A stretch of DNA of 64,000 bases, taken from assembly GCA_001584585.1 (NCBI GenBank), contig LSYV01000068.1:308754-372753 (forward strand), written 5' to 3'. This document shows, piece by piece, positions 1-11,580 of the stretch. Within the stretch, counting starts at the first letter, position 1; every line of letters starts with the position of its first letter. This stretch comes from Gonium pectorale (taxonomy: Eukaryota > Chlorophyta > Chlorophyceae > Chlamydomonadales > Volvocaceae). Made by a program: the position numbers and the translations under genes. The notes beneath the pieces were generated by a model. That model saw only the letters and a program-made list of their open reading frames with translations. It was not told the DNA's origin and did not search any database.

Positions 1-3000
1 CTCGTCGCTCTTTCCAGCCAGGTTGGTGCAGCGCGGGTTGGCGCAGGCCGGCGGCAGCCCCTCGGCCGGCTGCCCGGGCACCTCACCGGCGGGGGGCGCC
101 AGCATCACTGCCAGGCGGAGCAGCATCAGGGCCCTGCTGTCGCACAGCGCGTCGAAGGCCGCGGTCTCATAGTGCGTAAAGTCCTTGGAACATATGCCGC
201 GGACCGTCTGGAAGACAGTACTCGCGTACACTGAGAGCGCGGGGTCGGCCCGGACGCAGCTGAGGCTCCGCACTTCCCGGGAGCGCTGCTCAAGGAAAAG
301 CATCTCCGGGGGCTGCCCGGGAGGGGGCTGCCCGGGAGGGGCGGGGGAGGCGGCGGAAGATGCCCTCAGGAAGGGAACGGGCTTGGGTGCAGCACCAATG
401 CCGCCGCCGTCACAGCTGCCCGTTGTCGTCAGTCCCGCCGCTCCTCCTCCGGTTGCCTGGGTCCTCACCGCAGCCACCTCCGCCACGACCGCCTCGGCTG
501 CCGACGCTCCCACCATCCGACGCAGTTGCTCGGACTGCGCGATGGCGGCCGCGAGGAGGCAGTGCAGCAGCGCCCGGACATGCGCCGCGTCCCAGCTGAG
601 GCGCGGCATGCCCACCAGAACGTCACAGAGCACCCGCATCGGTGATGTCGGGGCGTCGACGTTCAGCCAATGCCGCCAGTGCCCGGACCTGGTCCCTGTC
701 TCCGAATGCAAAAGGCCGGCCGCCGCAGCAGCGGTCTCAACTTCCTCATACACCTCCCAGCGCACATCGCCCACATAGCCGCCGACGCCGCTTTGGCCGC
801 TGCCGGCGTCATAGGCGCCGCCGTCGTCAGCGACGACATCAATCTCAAATGCTGGCATGGACCACCTCATGGTGTACATCACGCGTGCACTCTGCGTCAG
901 GGCTTTCAGCGCCGGTGGGTCGGCGGAGGCGAAGAGTGCGATGGCCAGGCCGCTGAGGCTGTCCTGCGCCGCGCTGTATGCTGCCGTCCCCGAAGGGAGG
1001 CGCGGCAGGCCGGGCGCCAGCGCCACTGCCCTCGCCAGCGCCGGCAGCCAGCGCTGCAGCATCAGGGACAGCAGGCGTCGCAGCTGCAGCATCGCATGCG
1101 TGTCCGTGGACTCAAGTGTGGCGGTGGCGACGGCAGCGACCCATTGGTCGGTACAAACCACCGACAGCGCCCTGCCCAACAGCGCCACCAGGTCCGCAAG
1201 GTTAGCGCGCACACAGCCGCCGTCGCCCTCCGGCAGGCTGGGCGGTGGCACGCTTGGGCCACGCCCACCCGCAGGAGTATCCGCCTCCGCCTCCGCAGCC
1301 TCCGCGCAGCGGTGCAGCACTTTTGCCAGGGAGGTCAGCAGCGACGCCGCCTGCCCCGGCGGCCCGAACGCCAGCACAGTCGCCAGGCCTCCGGGCTGCT
1401 CCAGTAGCAAACCCTTCAGCAGCTCGCACAGGGACTCAACGTCCCGCGGGTCGGAGGAGCGGCCCAGGGCGCGGGCACAGCACTCGAGGGCGGGCAGCAG
1501 GCCGCAGGCGAGGGCGGGGGCGGTGAGGGCCGCGGAGGGCAGGGAGCCTGAGGAAGGGCGGTAGGTTACACGCCAATATCGGTGAGCTTGACGCCTGAGC
1601 TCGCAGCGAGGTCAGCAGACCTGTGGAGAAGAATATTTATGTATCCGAGCGCCCGAGACCCCCGCATCACGGCGGGGGCCTCGGCCTCGGCCGTAAGAGA
1701 GGATGAGGTCCCAGCGGAGACCCCAGAGCGGCTTGCGACCGGGACGCCATCGCACGCCGCGGTGCGGTCCAACACCGCCCTTCCGGGAGGCCCACCCTCC
1801 TTGCGCCCCACTCCACGTGTACGGACTTTGGCCCCCAACGCCCACCTCCCACGAACCCTGCCCCCGCCATCCTCACCTCCCGCCCCCAGGCCCGGCACCG
1901 CCAGCATGCCGCCCAAGCCCGCCCCAGGCAGGCGGCGGATGGAGGCCAGGTCGCAGCCGTCGCACGCCACCGCAGCCGACGACGACGCCGGGGCAGCAGC
2001 GGAGGCGACGGGCACGCGCAGCGCCCGAACGACGGTATCCCAGAACGCCACCGGCAGAGTCCCGCCGGCCGCCGCCGCCGCTGTGGCGTCTCCGGCTGCC
2101 GCTGGTACATCGGCGCCGCGTGTCCGCCGCTGCCGCCCTGCCGTCAGTGGCCCCAGCAGCAGGCACTGGGCGGCGGCCAGGGCCCGCGCCGCCAGGTGCC
2201 GTGCACAACGGGGATGGAGCAGTGGCGGCGGGTGCAGGTTTGGGCTGCCCCCGCCGGCGGCGGTCGCGGTTTTGGCAGCGGCAGCGGCTGCCTCCCCGGA
2301 CGCCACGGCCAGGTCGGCTATGCGCATGCACATCACGTGAGCCGCGCGGGGACCCACCAGAAACGACCAGCCGTCACCGGCAGTGCCGCCGCCGCCGCCG
2401 TCACCAGCATCCTCCTCTCCGCCGCCAGCACCGCCGCCGCCACCTGGGCGATCCTCCAGCCGTGTGGCGCCAGCAGCGCATTCCACCTCAGCCTCCACCA
2501 TCGACAGCAGGACGGCGAATACGCGCTCCGTCTCCAGGACAGAGTGCGAGTCCGGGGCCGCCGCGGCCCAGAGGGCCCTTGCCAGCACCCGAGGCAAGCC
2601 GTAAGTGCCCCGGCAGTGGGGTCCATCATCGCCTGGAGCATCCCCGCCCATCACAGCATCGTCACCGCTGCCACCACCGTAGCCCATCCCCGCCAGAGTC
2701 GATACCGCCGCCGCCAGCGTCAGGTACTGGGTGCAGCGGCCCCACGGCGGCGTCAGCTGTTGCGGCGGCGGCAGCGTGGTGGCCCCCGTTCCTCGGTTGC
2801 CAGCGGTGGCACGGGCGAAAGCTTCTGCGGCGGTTGACAGCATGCGGAAGGCTTCAGCAGCGGCGGACTCCGCTGCCGCCGCCAACTCCCTGCTGTCCTC
2901 GTCGGGCGCCCCCGCACCGCCGCCACCACCCGCCGCCACCGCGCAGTCGCCGCCAGTTAGTGATGATGCCATGACCACCAGCCGCGCAGCATGGTCGAGG

Positions 3001-3689
3001 ACCCCGCTGGACGACAGCTCCGCAACCAGCGCCCGGCATAGCGTGCCGCCACTGGCGCCAGGGCGCCCCTCCGAGGCATCGTCGGAGGCGGGAACGATCG
3101 CCACGCCGTGCTGCGGGATGAAGGGGGCCACACCGGCCAGGGTGTGGCCTGCTTGAACATCGATCACCAGGAGCCCTTGGTATAGCTCTGCAGTGGTGAT
3201 GCTGCCCCGCTCCCACTGCTGTGCCGGCGCAGCCAGCGCTCGGCTGCAGCAGCGGAGGGAGCCGGCCCGGAGGAACTTGAGGATGAAGCCCTCTGCGACG
3301 CGGCGCGTGGGGGCATCTAGAGGACTGATGCCCAGGACTTCTAGGCTGCAGACAAGGAGCCTGTGCGTGGCGTCCCACTGCAGCCGGTAGGACTCGGCGG
3401 CGCTGCAAAGCGTCGCGGCATGCATTTGCGCGCCACCGCCCGTCCCGAAGACCTCCCTGCCGCTGTGCTCAAGGAGTTGGATCAGCGGGTTAGCCAACTT
3501 GCTACGAAGCAGGGCTGACGAGGCCTGCGAGCCAGCGGCGGCCGAGCTGAGTACCGCCTTAATTAATGCCGAAATAGCACCAATACATTTCTGACGCTGC
3601 TCGGGGTCCGGGGGCCGGCCAGCTGCGTAGCCCGAAACGATCCGCGGAACTGCAGACGCCAGGGCCGCCAAGGCGGCCTGGAGGCACAT
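1..3689 (-). CDS. MYND-type zinc-finger protein, partial (C-terminus beyond window start)
   Basis: Two exons are visible: 3689..1877 and 1547..1, joined by a 329-bp GT-AG intron (1548..1876) in phase 1. About 1,120 residues are readable and the frame is still open at base 1. The final residues, CANPRCTNLAGKSDE, look like the start of a C-terminal MYND finger (C-x4-C-x-N-x-AG) whose remaining Cys/His ligands lie outside the window. The rest is Ala/Leu-rich and probably helical, broken by Gly/Ala runs, as in the large family of uncharacterised MYND proteins I know from Chlamydomonas. MYND fingers usually bind proline-rich partner peptides. The start is the ATG at 3689. An open frame upstream meets stops and has no ATG, but a distant 5' exon is possible. 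Family placement is recognition from pattern; the role is unknown. Confidence 0.72.
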
Positions 3690-3739
3690 GATAAAGTGCA
3701 AAAGACTTCTTACAACGTCGCGCCTTCCCCACGCCAGCG

Positions 3740-3774
3740 CGAGAGAGAGAGCGAGAGAGAGGCTGAGAGAGAGC
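3740..3774. repeat. GA-rich microsatellite
   Basis: An imperfect (GA)n tract, about 35 bp, lies some 50 bp upstream of the MYND gene start codon, probably in its 5' UTR or promoter. Confidence 0.8.
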
Positions 3775-5085
3775 GCTCACCCGGTATTGCTGATCTTGTG
3801 ACGCCCTTGCCGGCGCCCAAGCCAGAGGGCAATGGAAGGAACTACAAGGGGCTCAATGAGACTAGGAGGCGACGGCTCAATGGCTTGATCGGAAAGGCGA
3901 CCCGCGGGCCACTTGAGCGACTAATAACAAGCCACTTTCTTGTTAAGTACATGTGCGTGTGCCCGGCATGCCTGGCTGCGGACGGTGATGCTACGGCAGA
4001 GTACGGCTTGAGGCGGTTTACTACTGCCTCGCATCCCCTGCTGCCCTAACGGGAAGGGGGCGACTCTGCTTCCTATTGCTGCAAGTCCGTTATCTGGTGA
4101 AGGAGAACACTTTAGGCGAACGAGCTGCAGATACCGTCAAGGTTTGTCGTGGCAAGGCCGCCGCCAAGCCCGCTGCCTCCTCACCCGCCCATCTCCCCAC
4201 CTCCGTCCTCGCCAGTCGTCACTGCACGCCCGTTGGTCGACCCTGGGCTTCCGGTGCGTGGGAGCCGCCGGCACTGCCGGGTATCGCTCGTGCCCGGCCT
4301 GACTGCGGCCTGTGAGGAGCAAGCCATGTGGGTTGGGGCCCCTGGCTCTCCGCCTCTCGCACGCCAGGCTGGCAGCTTCCAGTTTTGTAGACAAGGCCAG
4401 GATAGTAATAATGGGCGGGAGCGTGCACATAGCAGGCGGTGCAGCACGAGGCGTGTCTGACGCTTCGATCTGATCTGGGGCGCAGGTGGTGACCGGGCGG
4501 GACAAGGCTCTGTCTCATTGTCAGAGGGCAGTTGCTATGTGCATGTGAGCCGTGCAACTGTGCGCAACTTCCGGAATGACCTAATTGTCTTACGGTTGGG
4601 CCAACTGCGAACCAAGCCAAGAAGGAACCAACCCGAAAGCCGTCCCCGGGGCGGGACCTAACCCTAGGGAGGAAACCACGGCAAATTGCACGTTTCTTCT
4701 CGAATCGTCCCAACACACGGTGCACACGGCTCGCACTCGCATGAGGCTATGAGCGGCCAGAGCCGACATGCACCTCGCTGACATGCAAGCTTAACAAGAT
4801 ATTAAGCTTCGTTAGGGATTGAGCTAGTGAGCATACTCGCACGGAGCCTTGGCGCAGCGCTAAAACTTCCACTGCGTCGTCAAACATATGCGTCCGCACG
4901 GGGGCCTAAAATGGTCCTGAACCGTACGGGTGAGTTCAGTGCATCAAGGGGGTGGCTAGAGCGGACGGGGAGCGTCCTACTGTGTGTATACGTCATAATA
5001 CCGGCCAGTGCAAAGCACGACGCAGCGACGTGCACGAGATAACACTGCAGGTTCAGTGAAGGAACCGGTAATGGCTGGACAGTCC

Positions 5086-5090
5086 TTACA
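5086..5090 (-). terminator. Candidate TGTAA poly(A) signal, USP-like gene
   Basis: TTACA on the + strand (TGTAA on the transcript strand) about 470 bases after the stop codon, the volvocine poly(A) signal at a typical distance. Confidence 0.45.
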
Positions 5091-5557
5091 TCACTATCAC
5101 GCCCATGAAGCCATTCCTACTGCGCGTCACGCATCCCTTGCCGCCGCCAGCTCCCGCCATTACGGCCGGTGTCTGAAGTACACGCAGAGCCATACCGCCA
5201 CCCACACGGCTCTGGCTGCCAGATACAGGCGACCGACGGGCCAGCTAAGATCCCGGCCCTCCCGCGCCCTCCAACGCCCGTGCCCGCCTCGGCATCCACA
5301 AGTCTTGCGACGCACTGACCAGCTGCCCTCCCCTTTTCGCACGCCTCCGGCTATGCACGCCGCCGTATGGGCAAACAAAAAAGGGTCGGGTCGGCTGACG
5401 GCCTTTTCGTTTTTCAAATCAGTGGCAGCAACTGCAGCAGCACTGGGCTCTTGAAGAACTCCCCGGCACTGCAACCCTCAACATCAGCAGCATGCCAGCC
5501 TCCCTGCGGCCCCCAGCGCCGTCGGGGCAGTCACCATCCGTGCAGCCACCATCGCCA

Positions 5558-6976
5558 TCAGGGCAGCAGCAGCACCGGGCAGCTGACGAACTCGGCCAGC
5601 TGGTTGGCGTCCACGTGCTTTGCATGCACCGCCTCGGAGGATAGCACCACCATGTCGGCAGCGATCTCGTCGGCAAAGTCGCCTTGGGGTGGGCAAGGAA
5701 AGCGGGGAGGGGAGGCGAGCACTGGTGAGGAGTCGATATGGCGAGGGAAGGGGGGGAGATCGTTGCTCACCGTGCGGCACACAGGGAGCGGGTCCGAAAA
5801 CCTAGGTAAGGGTGCTGCCGTGCTTCCACATGTACACGAAGGTGAGAGCGGCAGAGGCCGTCGACAGCAGCAGTTCGGTGAGCGACCGGCCAAACACAGG
5901 CGCTCACCGACGAGCACGGACGCGGGCGAGGTGATCGCCTTCTCCACCAGCTCGAAGTTCTCGCAGCCGCGCTCCCGCAGGTGCCACGTGATGCTCTCGA
6001 GGCGCCGGGTGGGGTCCTGGTTCTCGGTGCCTGGGGCCGCGGGGAAGGGGGACAAGTCAGGTTAGTGCGGGCGAGGTCGCGCTGAAGCGTGGGGTGGGGA
6101 TGGGTGGTTCCATCTCATGTGGTTGTCGCTTTCAGGTGAAGACCGCTACTGGGTGCTGCTTGCGTCAAGCGGGCAGGGGAGGGATGGCGGTTGGGTGGTT
6201 CGCTTCATGTGCCTGTCACTGGGCGCTGCATGTGCACCCGAAAAGCGGCGGTCATGCTGGGGCATGGCACCCGTGTGCAGCGCCCCGGGCACGCCGGATG
6301 TCAGTCCGTCGACAAGAGAAAGGCGGCCCAGGGAGCCCTCCCAAGGGGCGAAGTGCTGACGCCACTGGGCAATGCTCATGCCCACGCAGCACTGACCGGT
6401 GCCAAGATAACTTATCCGTAAATTGCAGAGCTAAGTTAGAGCGGTTCTGTATTCCCACGATGCTGTATGCCACCTGGTACTTCTGCGCCCTGCCACTCGG
6501 CGCACCTGGCTCGTCCACCACCAGCACCGTCACTTTGGACTTGTACTGCCGCGCCATGAGGGCCGCAGTCGCCACGGCCTGTGCGATATTGGGGGATGGG
6601 CGGGTGGCGGGTTCAGGGCACGAGCGATCCAGTACAAGCGCGAGTAATGTACCCACAAGGCCCATGATGCGGCGAAGGGAAGGCCGCAGCAGTTCCGTGC
6701 CACTGCGCAGAAGCTACAATCCGCATCACAGTGACACCCATCATTAAGCTTAGACGACTTTCGGATGTGAGATCCGAACTGGAGTTAGTTCGGAACATTG
6801 GGACATCGGGACAGCCCAGCCTGTGGCCTGAAAAGGGTTAACCACCGCACCACCCCGCGTGCCACACCTTGCCACACACAGGGACTTACCGTCCGAGACC
6901 CGTCACTAAGGAAGGGGTTCGCATCGAGAATTGTGAGCAGCACCCGGTTGTACTGAAGCGTTTCCGCGTCGGACAC
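5558..6976 (-). CDS. Universal-stress-protein-like (adenine nucleotide alpha-hydrolase-like) protein, 5' end unresolved
   Basis: Four exons join in frame: 6976..6890, 6578..6506, 6030..5908 and 5682..5558 (TGA at 5558-5560). All introns are GT-AG with matching phases. The product reads YNRVLLTILDANPFLSDG, then ALMARQYKSKVTVLVVDE, then RRLESITWHLRERGCENFEL, then ADMVVLSSEAVHAKHVDAN and a final AEFVSCPVLLLP. This follows the plant USP-like proteins whose C-terminus carries HxKHxDANxLAEFxPCPVLLLP. The fold binds nucleotides in many USPs; I see no catalytic assignment. The first listed exon starts at an AG acceptor, so at least one 5' exon is missing. An open frame at 7680..7345, Ser/Arg/Ala-rich and resembling a chloroplast transit peptide, is a candidate, but I find no clean donor joining it. 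An ATG at 7003 read through the acceptor would be the alternative start. Confidence 0.75.
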
Positions 6977-8223
6977 CTGTTGTGATACGAGGGCGCATGG
7001 CATGAAGACACGCGAAGGTCGGGCTTGGGCGCAAGGACGCGGTGCTATCCACGTAAACAGCTACCGTTACCAACCTGAGGTTGTTGCGCGGAAGCTGACG
7101 CACGGACGCAGACCTTGGGCACTGCGCAGGTTAGCACCTCCCGTGTTATGACAAGGAGGGATACATCTCGCACTTATTATCCCCAGGGCTACACCACTGA
7201 CCTCTCCGTGTCGAGCGGCATGGCTGGTCTGTGTTCCGGAAATGTCCGTTGAGGACTGGCAAGCATCTTAGTGTGGCCATTCAACAGGAATCTACTCTAT
7301 GACGCACAGTGCCTGTTGCAACGAAGCTCGGCCCGCTCTTCGGTTCACGTAAGCTTGAGGTTATATGCTGGCGGACAGAGGGCCGGGCTTTTGGTATTAT
7401 AAACGATCAACAGAGGTGTTGTCTGGGATGAGTAACGCTCGGCTCTGATGAAGGCATTTAACACGCTGACGTGTCTTGCCGTACACGTTGTACTGCGTGC
7501 CGGTAACCTCCGGAACCGGACCGACGAGGCGATGACCTTGGGGAAGCGGGGACGAACAGCAGATACTGAAGATGCTGCTCTGAAGGCACACTGTTGGGAG
7601 CAAGATGCAGCACCGTATGGAGGGGAGAAGACTGGGCAGTGTCGGTCTACGTCAGGCAAATGGTTACATTTGGAAGGCATACTCCCAGCATCCTACTCTA
7701 TCAGGCGGTCATTCAACCACCACATGCACAAATCACACACAGTTTCTGGAATTCTACAACTACCCGTCAGGTTGATAAGCCACAGAACGCAAAGCACGAA
7801 GACTTTCGTCTCTCCGTGCACTTAGGAAGTGCAGGTCCCCTTGGTGGCCACCCGGCCGTCAACCTCCTCACTGAGCACATGGCTGCCCCAACACCTGCGC
7901 CGACGCATTCGCCACCTTAGGCCTCGCGCACGTTGCTTACTTTGTAAGCCCCAGGCACCATAAGCAGCATTCACGCTTCCACACAGCAAACGGTCTCCCG
8001 CTAGCCACGGAGCCCAGCACACAGTCGGCGCCGGGCAAATGGCCTTCCGCCACCGCATCCTCCGGTTCGCTTGGGGTATAGCCCAAGCTTCCCAATCACG
8101 CCAAACCGCCGCTGGCACACGCACACGATAGTTCAATTCTACCGGCCAGCGGTCCCAGCCAGCCAGCATAGCGCGCTGGGCCGGGCCTCGCCGGCTGCCA
8201 GCCAGCCCTTCGTCGCCAGTTGT
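6977..8223. other. USP-like gene 5' region / CYC1 3' UTR
   Basis: Between two same-strand genes. It contains the possible transit-peptide frame (7680..7345, minus) and a candidate CYC1 poly(A) signal at 7664-7668. If that signal is used, the ATG at 7680 lies inside the CYC1 transcript, so either the USP-like gene starts elsewhere or the transcripts overlap. Nothing else supported. Confidence 0.4.
7664..7668 (-). terminator. Candidate TGTAA poly(A) signal, CYC1
   Basis: TTACA on the + strand about 560 bases downstream of the CYC1 stop codon, and the only copy I noticed in this interval. Confidence 0.4.
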
Positions 8224-11035
8224 TTAGTTGACGACGTCCACGACGATGCGCTGCGACTTGATGGGCGCCCACCGCAGGCGCTTGGAGTAGGAGGCGAAGG
8301 CGATGAGCACCGACAGCATCAGCACAGCCTTAATGCCCATCACACGCATCTCGTCCTACGAGAGGTGGGGGCGGCGTTTGCCGGGTCAGTCGAGCAGCAC
8401 AAAGAAGGGGACTGGGAGAGCGGGGCGCGCTGAGGGAGAGGTGGGGGGGGGGGCGGCAGGAGCGGCAGGGGTGGATGCATGTTGCTTCAGTGCTCAGACG
8501 TTGCGCTTATCAGCGCTGTAGGTTTGCACGGCGATCATGAACTTCGATTCCACGAGTGGGGTCGTGAGTATGCAGCCACGGTGGGGTCTGGGCATTGGGC
8601 TGTAGGGCAACTGGTCTGCGGCAAGCCCTCGCGCTGGTTCTACTTACTCTGTACTGACAGGAGATCCGCGGTGCATCTCGACAGACCATAAACGCTTCCC
8701 AAGCCCTACCTTTGCTAGGCATTGAGGCCCTGGGCTCCACCGCCCAGCAAAGGCCAGCCGTCCGCATGAACAACCTCACTCCTCCACATTCTCCCTTACG
8801 GCACCGGCCCCACGCCTTCCTTTGGGCCACCAGGCCGATGAGCCCGCCCGCACCTGGTATGGGTAGCAGCTCCACGACAGGAAGGTGACCACGTCCTTGG
8901 CCTGCTGCGAGGCCGAGGCAGGCGTGCCGTCGTCGTACTCCACACCGCCGTCCACCAGCATCTTGGGCATGGCGATGGAACCGCCGGGGAAGTAGGGGTT
9001 GTAGTACAGGCCCTCGCGGACCTGCAAGCGTTATGCCAGGATAGTGCAAACGGCGCCGTCAGTATGCCTGCCACGCCATGCCGCTGGGCAATGGGACCAA
9101 CGGCTCCACTTGGCTCTGGCAGGCAACCGCCTTTACCGGTAGCCTCACTGCCCTTTGTTTATATGGCTTCTCCACATGCGCTGCTCCCATGCGAACAGCC
9201 TTCCAAGCGTACTGCCTTCGACTCGTCCACGCCCATAATCCTTGGTCGCCCCATTGTTCTTGAAAGTGAAGCCTCTCGCGTACGAACGGCATGCTTTCAC
9301 TAGTTCTTGTCCACCCCTTGCCCAACGCACCGAGATGCCAGCGGGCGGCTCGCGGTAGCCGGTGAGGAGCGAGAAGATGTAGTTCTGGCCGTTGTGGCGG
9401 CCGCCCGAGATCAGCGTCAGGTCGGGCGGGTAGGCGCCGCCGTTGGAGTAGCGGGCCGCCTCCTCGTTAGCATAGGGGCTGGGGAGCGGGTCGAAAAGGC
9501 GGCCGGGCCGCGTGTACATCTCGCCCTCGTCGTTAGGGCCGTCCGTGACCTGGGGGGGCACGTGGCAGGGCAGCGGTGGGGGTGTGGTTCGTAATGAGGG
9601 CTTACGTGCCGGCTAAAATCAGGCCGGTCCAGCCCGACTTCTTCACGAGATCCCCCAATGCACCGGCCAGGTCAGAGGAACTGTAAAAGCTGTAAGTTCG
9701 CCGAACCAGGGGGGAAAAGGGCTGCAGGCGAGCGCAGCTCCGCAATGGGCAGGCACATGCCGTGCAGGTGGCCGGCGGGGCCGCAAGTGCCATTTGCGGC
9801 GCATGTGGCCTGCCACTGGCCAACCGGCTGCTTCTTGTGTCCCAACGCATTACTATATAGTACACAACCGTATCGGCTGCATACAAGTATGGACAAAAGC
9901 TGAACGACGAGCAGTCTGGCGCGCAGCGGAGTGCCGTCGCGTGCGTGCTGTGCCATTCCAGCAGCACCCTTCATGCCCCAGCTGTGCAAAGCCAGCCCTT
10001 CTAATTCAGATGTCCTTCAGCTGCTGCCGATGTCGATTGCGCTCCGACCCTTTCCCCCCTCCATATCTGCTCCAGAGGAATGCCACGCCGCACCTCGGTC
10101 TCCGCAGCAAGCGCCTTAGCCTCCTCCTCCGTGTAGCACACCCCCACCAGCTGACGCCAGTGCAGGTACTGCATGGAGTGGCACGCCGCGCACACCTCCT
10201 GGTAGACCTGTGACGTGAGTTTCGGACGCCAAGGTTTCGGGGTTTGGAGAAGCGTGGGAAACCAGCAGTGGGTGCGAAGCCACAATGCTGCCAAAAGCGC
10301 AGCAGCAAGTTCAGCATAGTGTGCGTGCCTCATTTGGACCCTCCCACGGGGCACATCAAGCGTTGCGTGAGAAGCAACCCGGCTGCACACGGTGCCCAAC
10401 AACACCCCACAAGACGTGGACACCTGGACCGCCTCCCGTCCAGCTGCCATTGTCATCTAGAGCAAAATTGTAGCCTATGTCCTCCTGACTACTTCAGTTC
10501 TGCTCCCCGCAACACCGTTCACAACGGCATCGTGCCGATGACAACACACGCGATGCGCGGACCTTGTGACCGCGACGAATGGACGCGTGGTCGTAAGAGT
10601 CTAGAACGCCCTCATGCGGCCAGGGGTAGTGTGGCGCGTGAAGGCCGTCAGCGACCTCGCCGGCGCTGGCCACGCAAGAAGCGCCGAAGATTCCGGCAAC
10701 CAGTCCACCCAGAGCAGCAGCGTAGTGAGCCGCCTTGCCAGGCTCGGAATCAGAAGCGGTGCTCGACATCGCGGCCGAGAGGGCCGGCACAGCCTGCGAG
10801 CAGGGCCAGTCCGGACCTCGCGTCACCTTCTTGATGAAGAATGATGAACTGCCAGTGCTCCCAAAGTCTCTGGTCACCCCGCTACACGCTATGCGACACT
10901 CCAATCACACAGTTCCTCAAACTCCGTCAGATGTATCCTAAGACGGACCTGGCTGGAAACGCGCGTGCTGCTGGCATCCGCGCACAGGCCCAGGCCCTTG
11001 CCCAGGGTTCGGAAAAGCGAGACGCTGGACCTCAT
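8224..11035 (-). CDS. CYC1: Cytochrome c1, haem protein of mitochondrial complex III
   Basis: Six exons: 11035..10949, 10793..10563, 10207..10094, 9549..9331, 9021..8854, 8355..8224. All junctions are phase 0 GT-AG, giving 316 residues. The haem c site CAACH is at residues 112-116 (Cys112, Cys115, His116). The second axial ligand is Met235 in PGGSIAM. Other family marks are [29 protein letters not shown] and a C-terminal membrane helix followed by LRW and [11 protein letters not shown]. Exon 1 encodes a basic, Ser-rich mitochondrial presequence starting [16 protein letters not shown], followed by a likely inner-membrane sorting helix. The protein passes electrons from the Rieske protein to cytochrome c on the intermembrane-space side. 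The start is the only ATG giving a presequence joined in frame. It is head-to-head with the membrane-protein gene at 11581. Complete, with no missing key residues. Confidence 0.96.
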
Positions 11036-11580
11036 TGTCCCGAAGCACGCCCCGCGAACGGAGGAAAAATCGCCTCACAAGTGTCAGTAATGCTACCTGC
11101 ACGTCGACTTCCAAACGCCCCGACACACAGGACCAAACCGCGTCGCCGTACGAACTCATAATTCGGCGAGCAGCTAGACCCGTGCGCAGCGCAGTGTAAT
11201 AACTTTCTAACTTGACATCACTGATAGTCCTACAAAATCCATGTCGTTGACCTGACTGTTGACCGCCAGTGCAAGCGCTGGAAGCTGCTGAAACAGACCC
11301 CACACTACCCGGATCATTCATACCTCCCACGGTCTTGCGCCTCACCTGTCGACAGGGAGCACGGGAAGCGCCTCGGCTACCTCGCCCATGGGACGGACGC
11401 TCGGCGACTCACAACCCAGAACGCGCCTTAGCGCCTAGCGGCGGCCTCTTGCTCAGTGCCGTTCGACCTGCTAGGCACTGAGCTGACTGTAGTGGCGGGG
11501 CAGGCGGCCGCAGGGAGCTTGCCGTGGCCCCCACGGGCAAGTGTGGAGCACCGCCGGCTTCAGCGCCGGCTTCGTAGGCA
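11036..11580. promoter_or_regulatory. Shared intergenic region between divergent CYC1 and membrane-protein genes
   Basis: The 545 bases between two divergent start codons must contain both 5' UTRs and promoters. I could not identify specific elements. Confidence 0.5.

Larger units (their letters stand above)
3690..5557. other. Intergenic: 5' side of MYND gene and 3' UTR of USP-like gene
   Basis: No gene supported. It holds a GA-rich microsatellite (about 3740-3774) just upstream of the MYND start and a candidate poly(A) signal for the USP-like gene. Open frames here are short, lack splice-linked continuity and resemble no family. Confidence 0.5.

Noticed and set aside
185..1564. Several open frames on the + strand over the first 1.5 kb
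   Set aside because: They are mirror frames of the MYND protein exon, which reads continuously on the minus strand with a family-like C-terminus.
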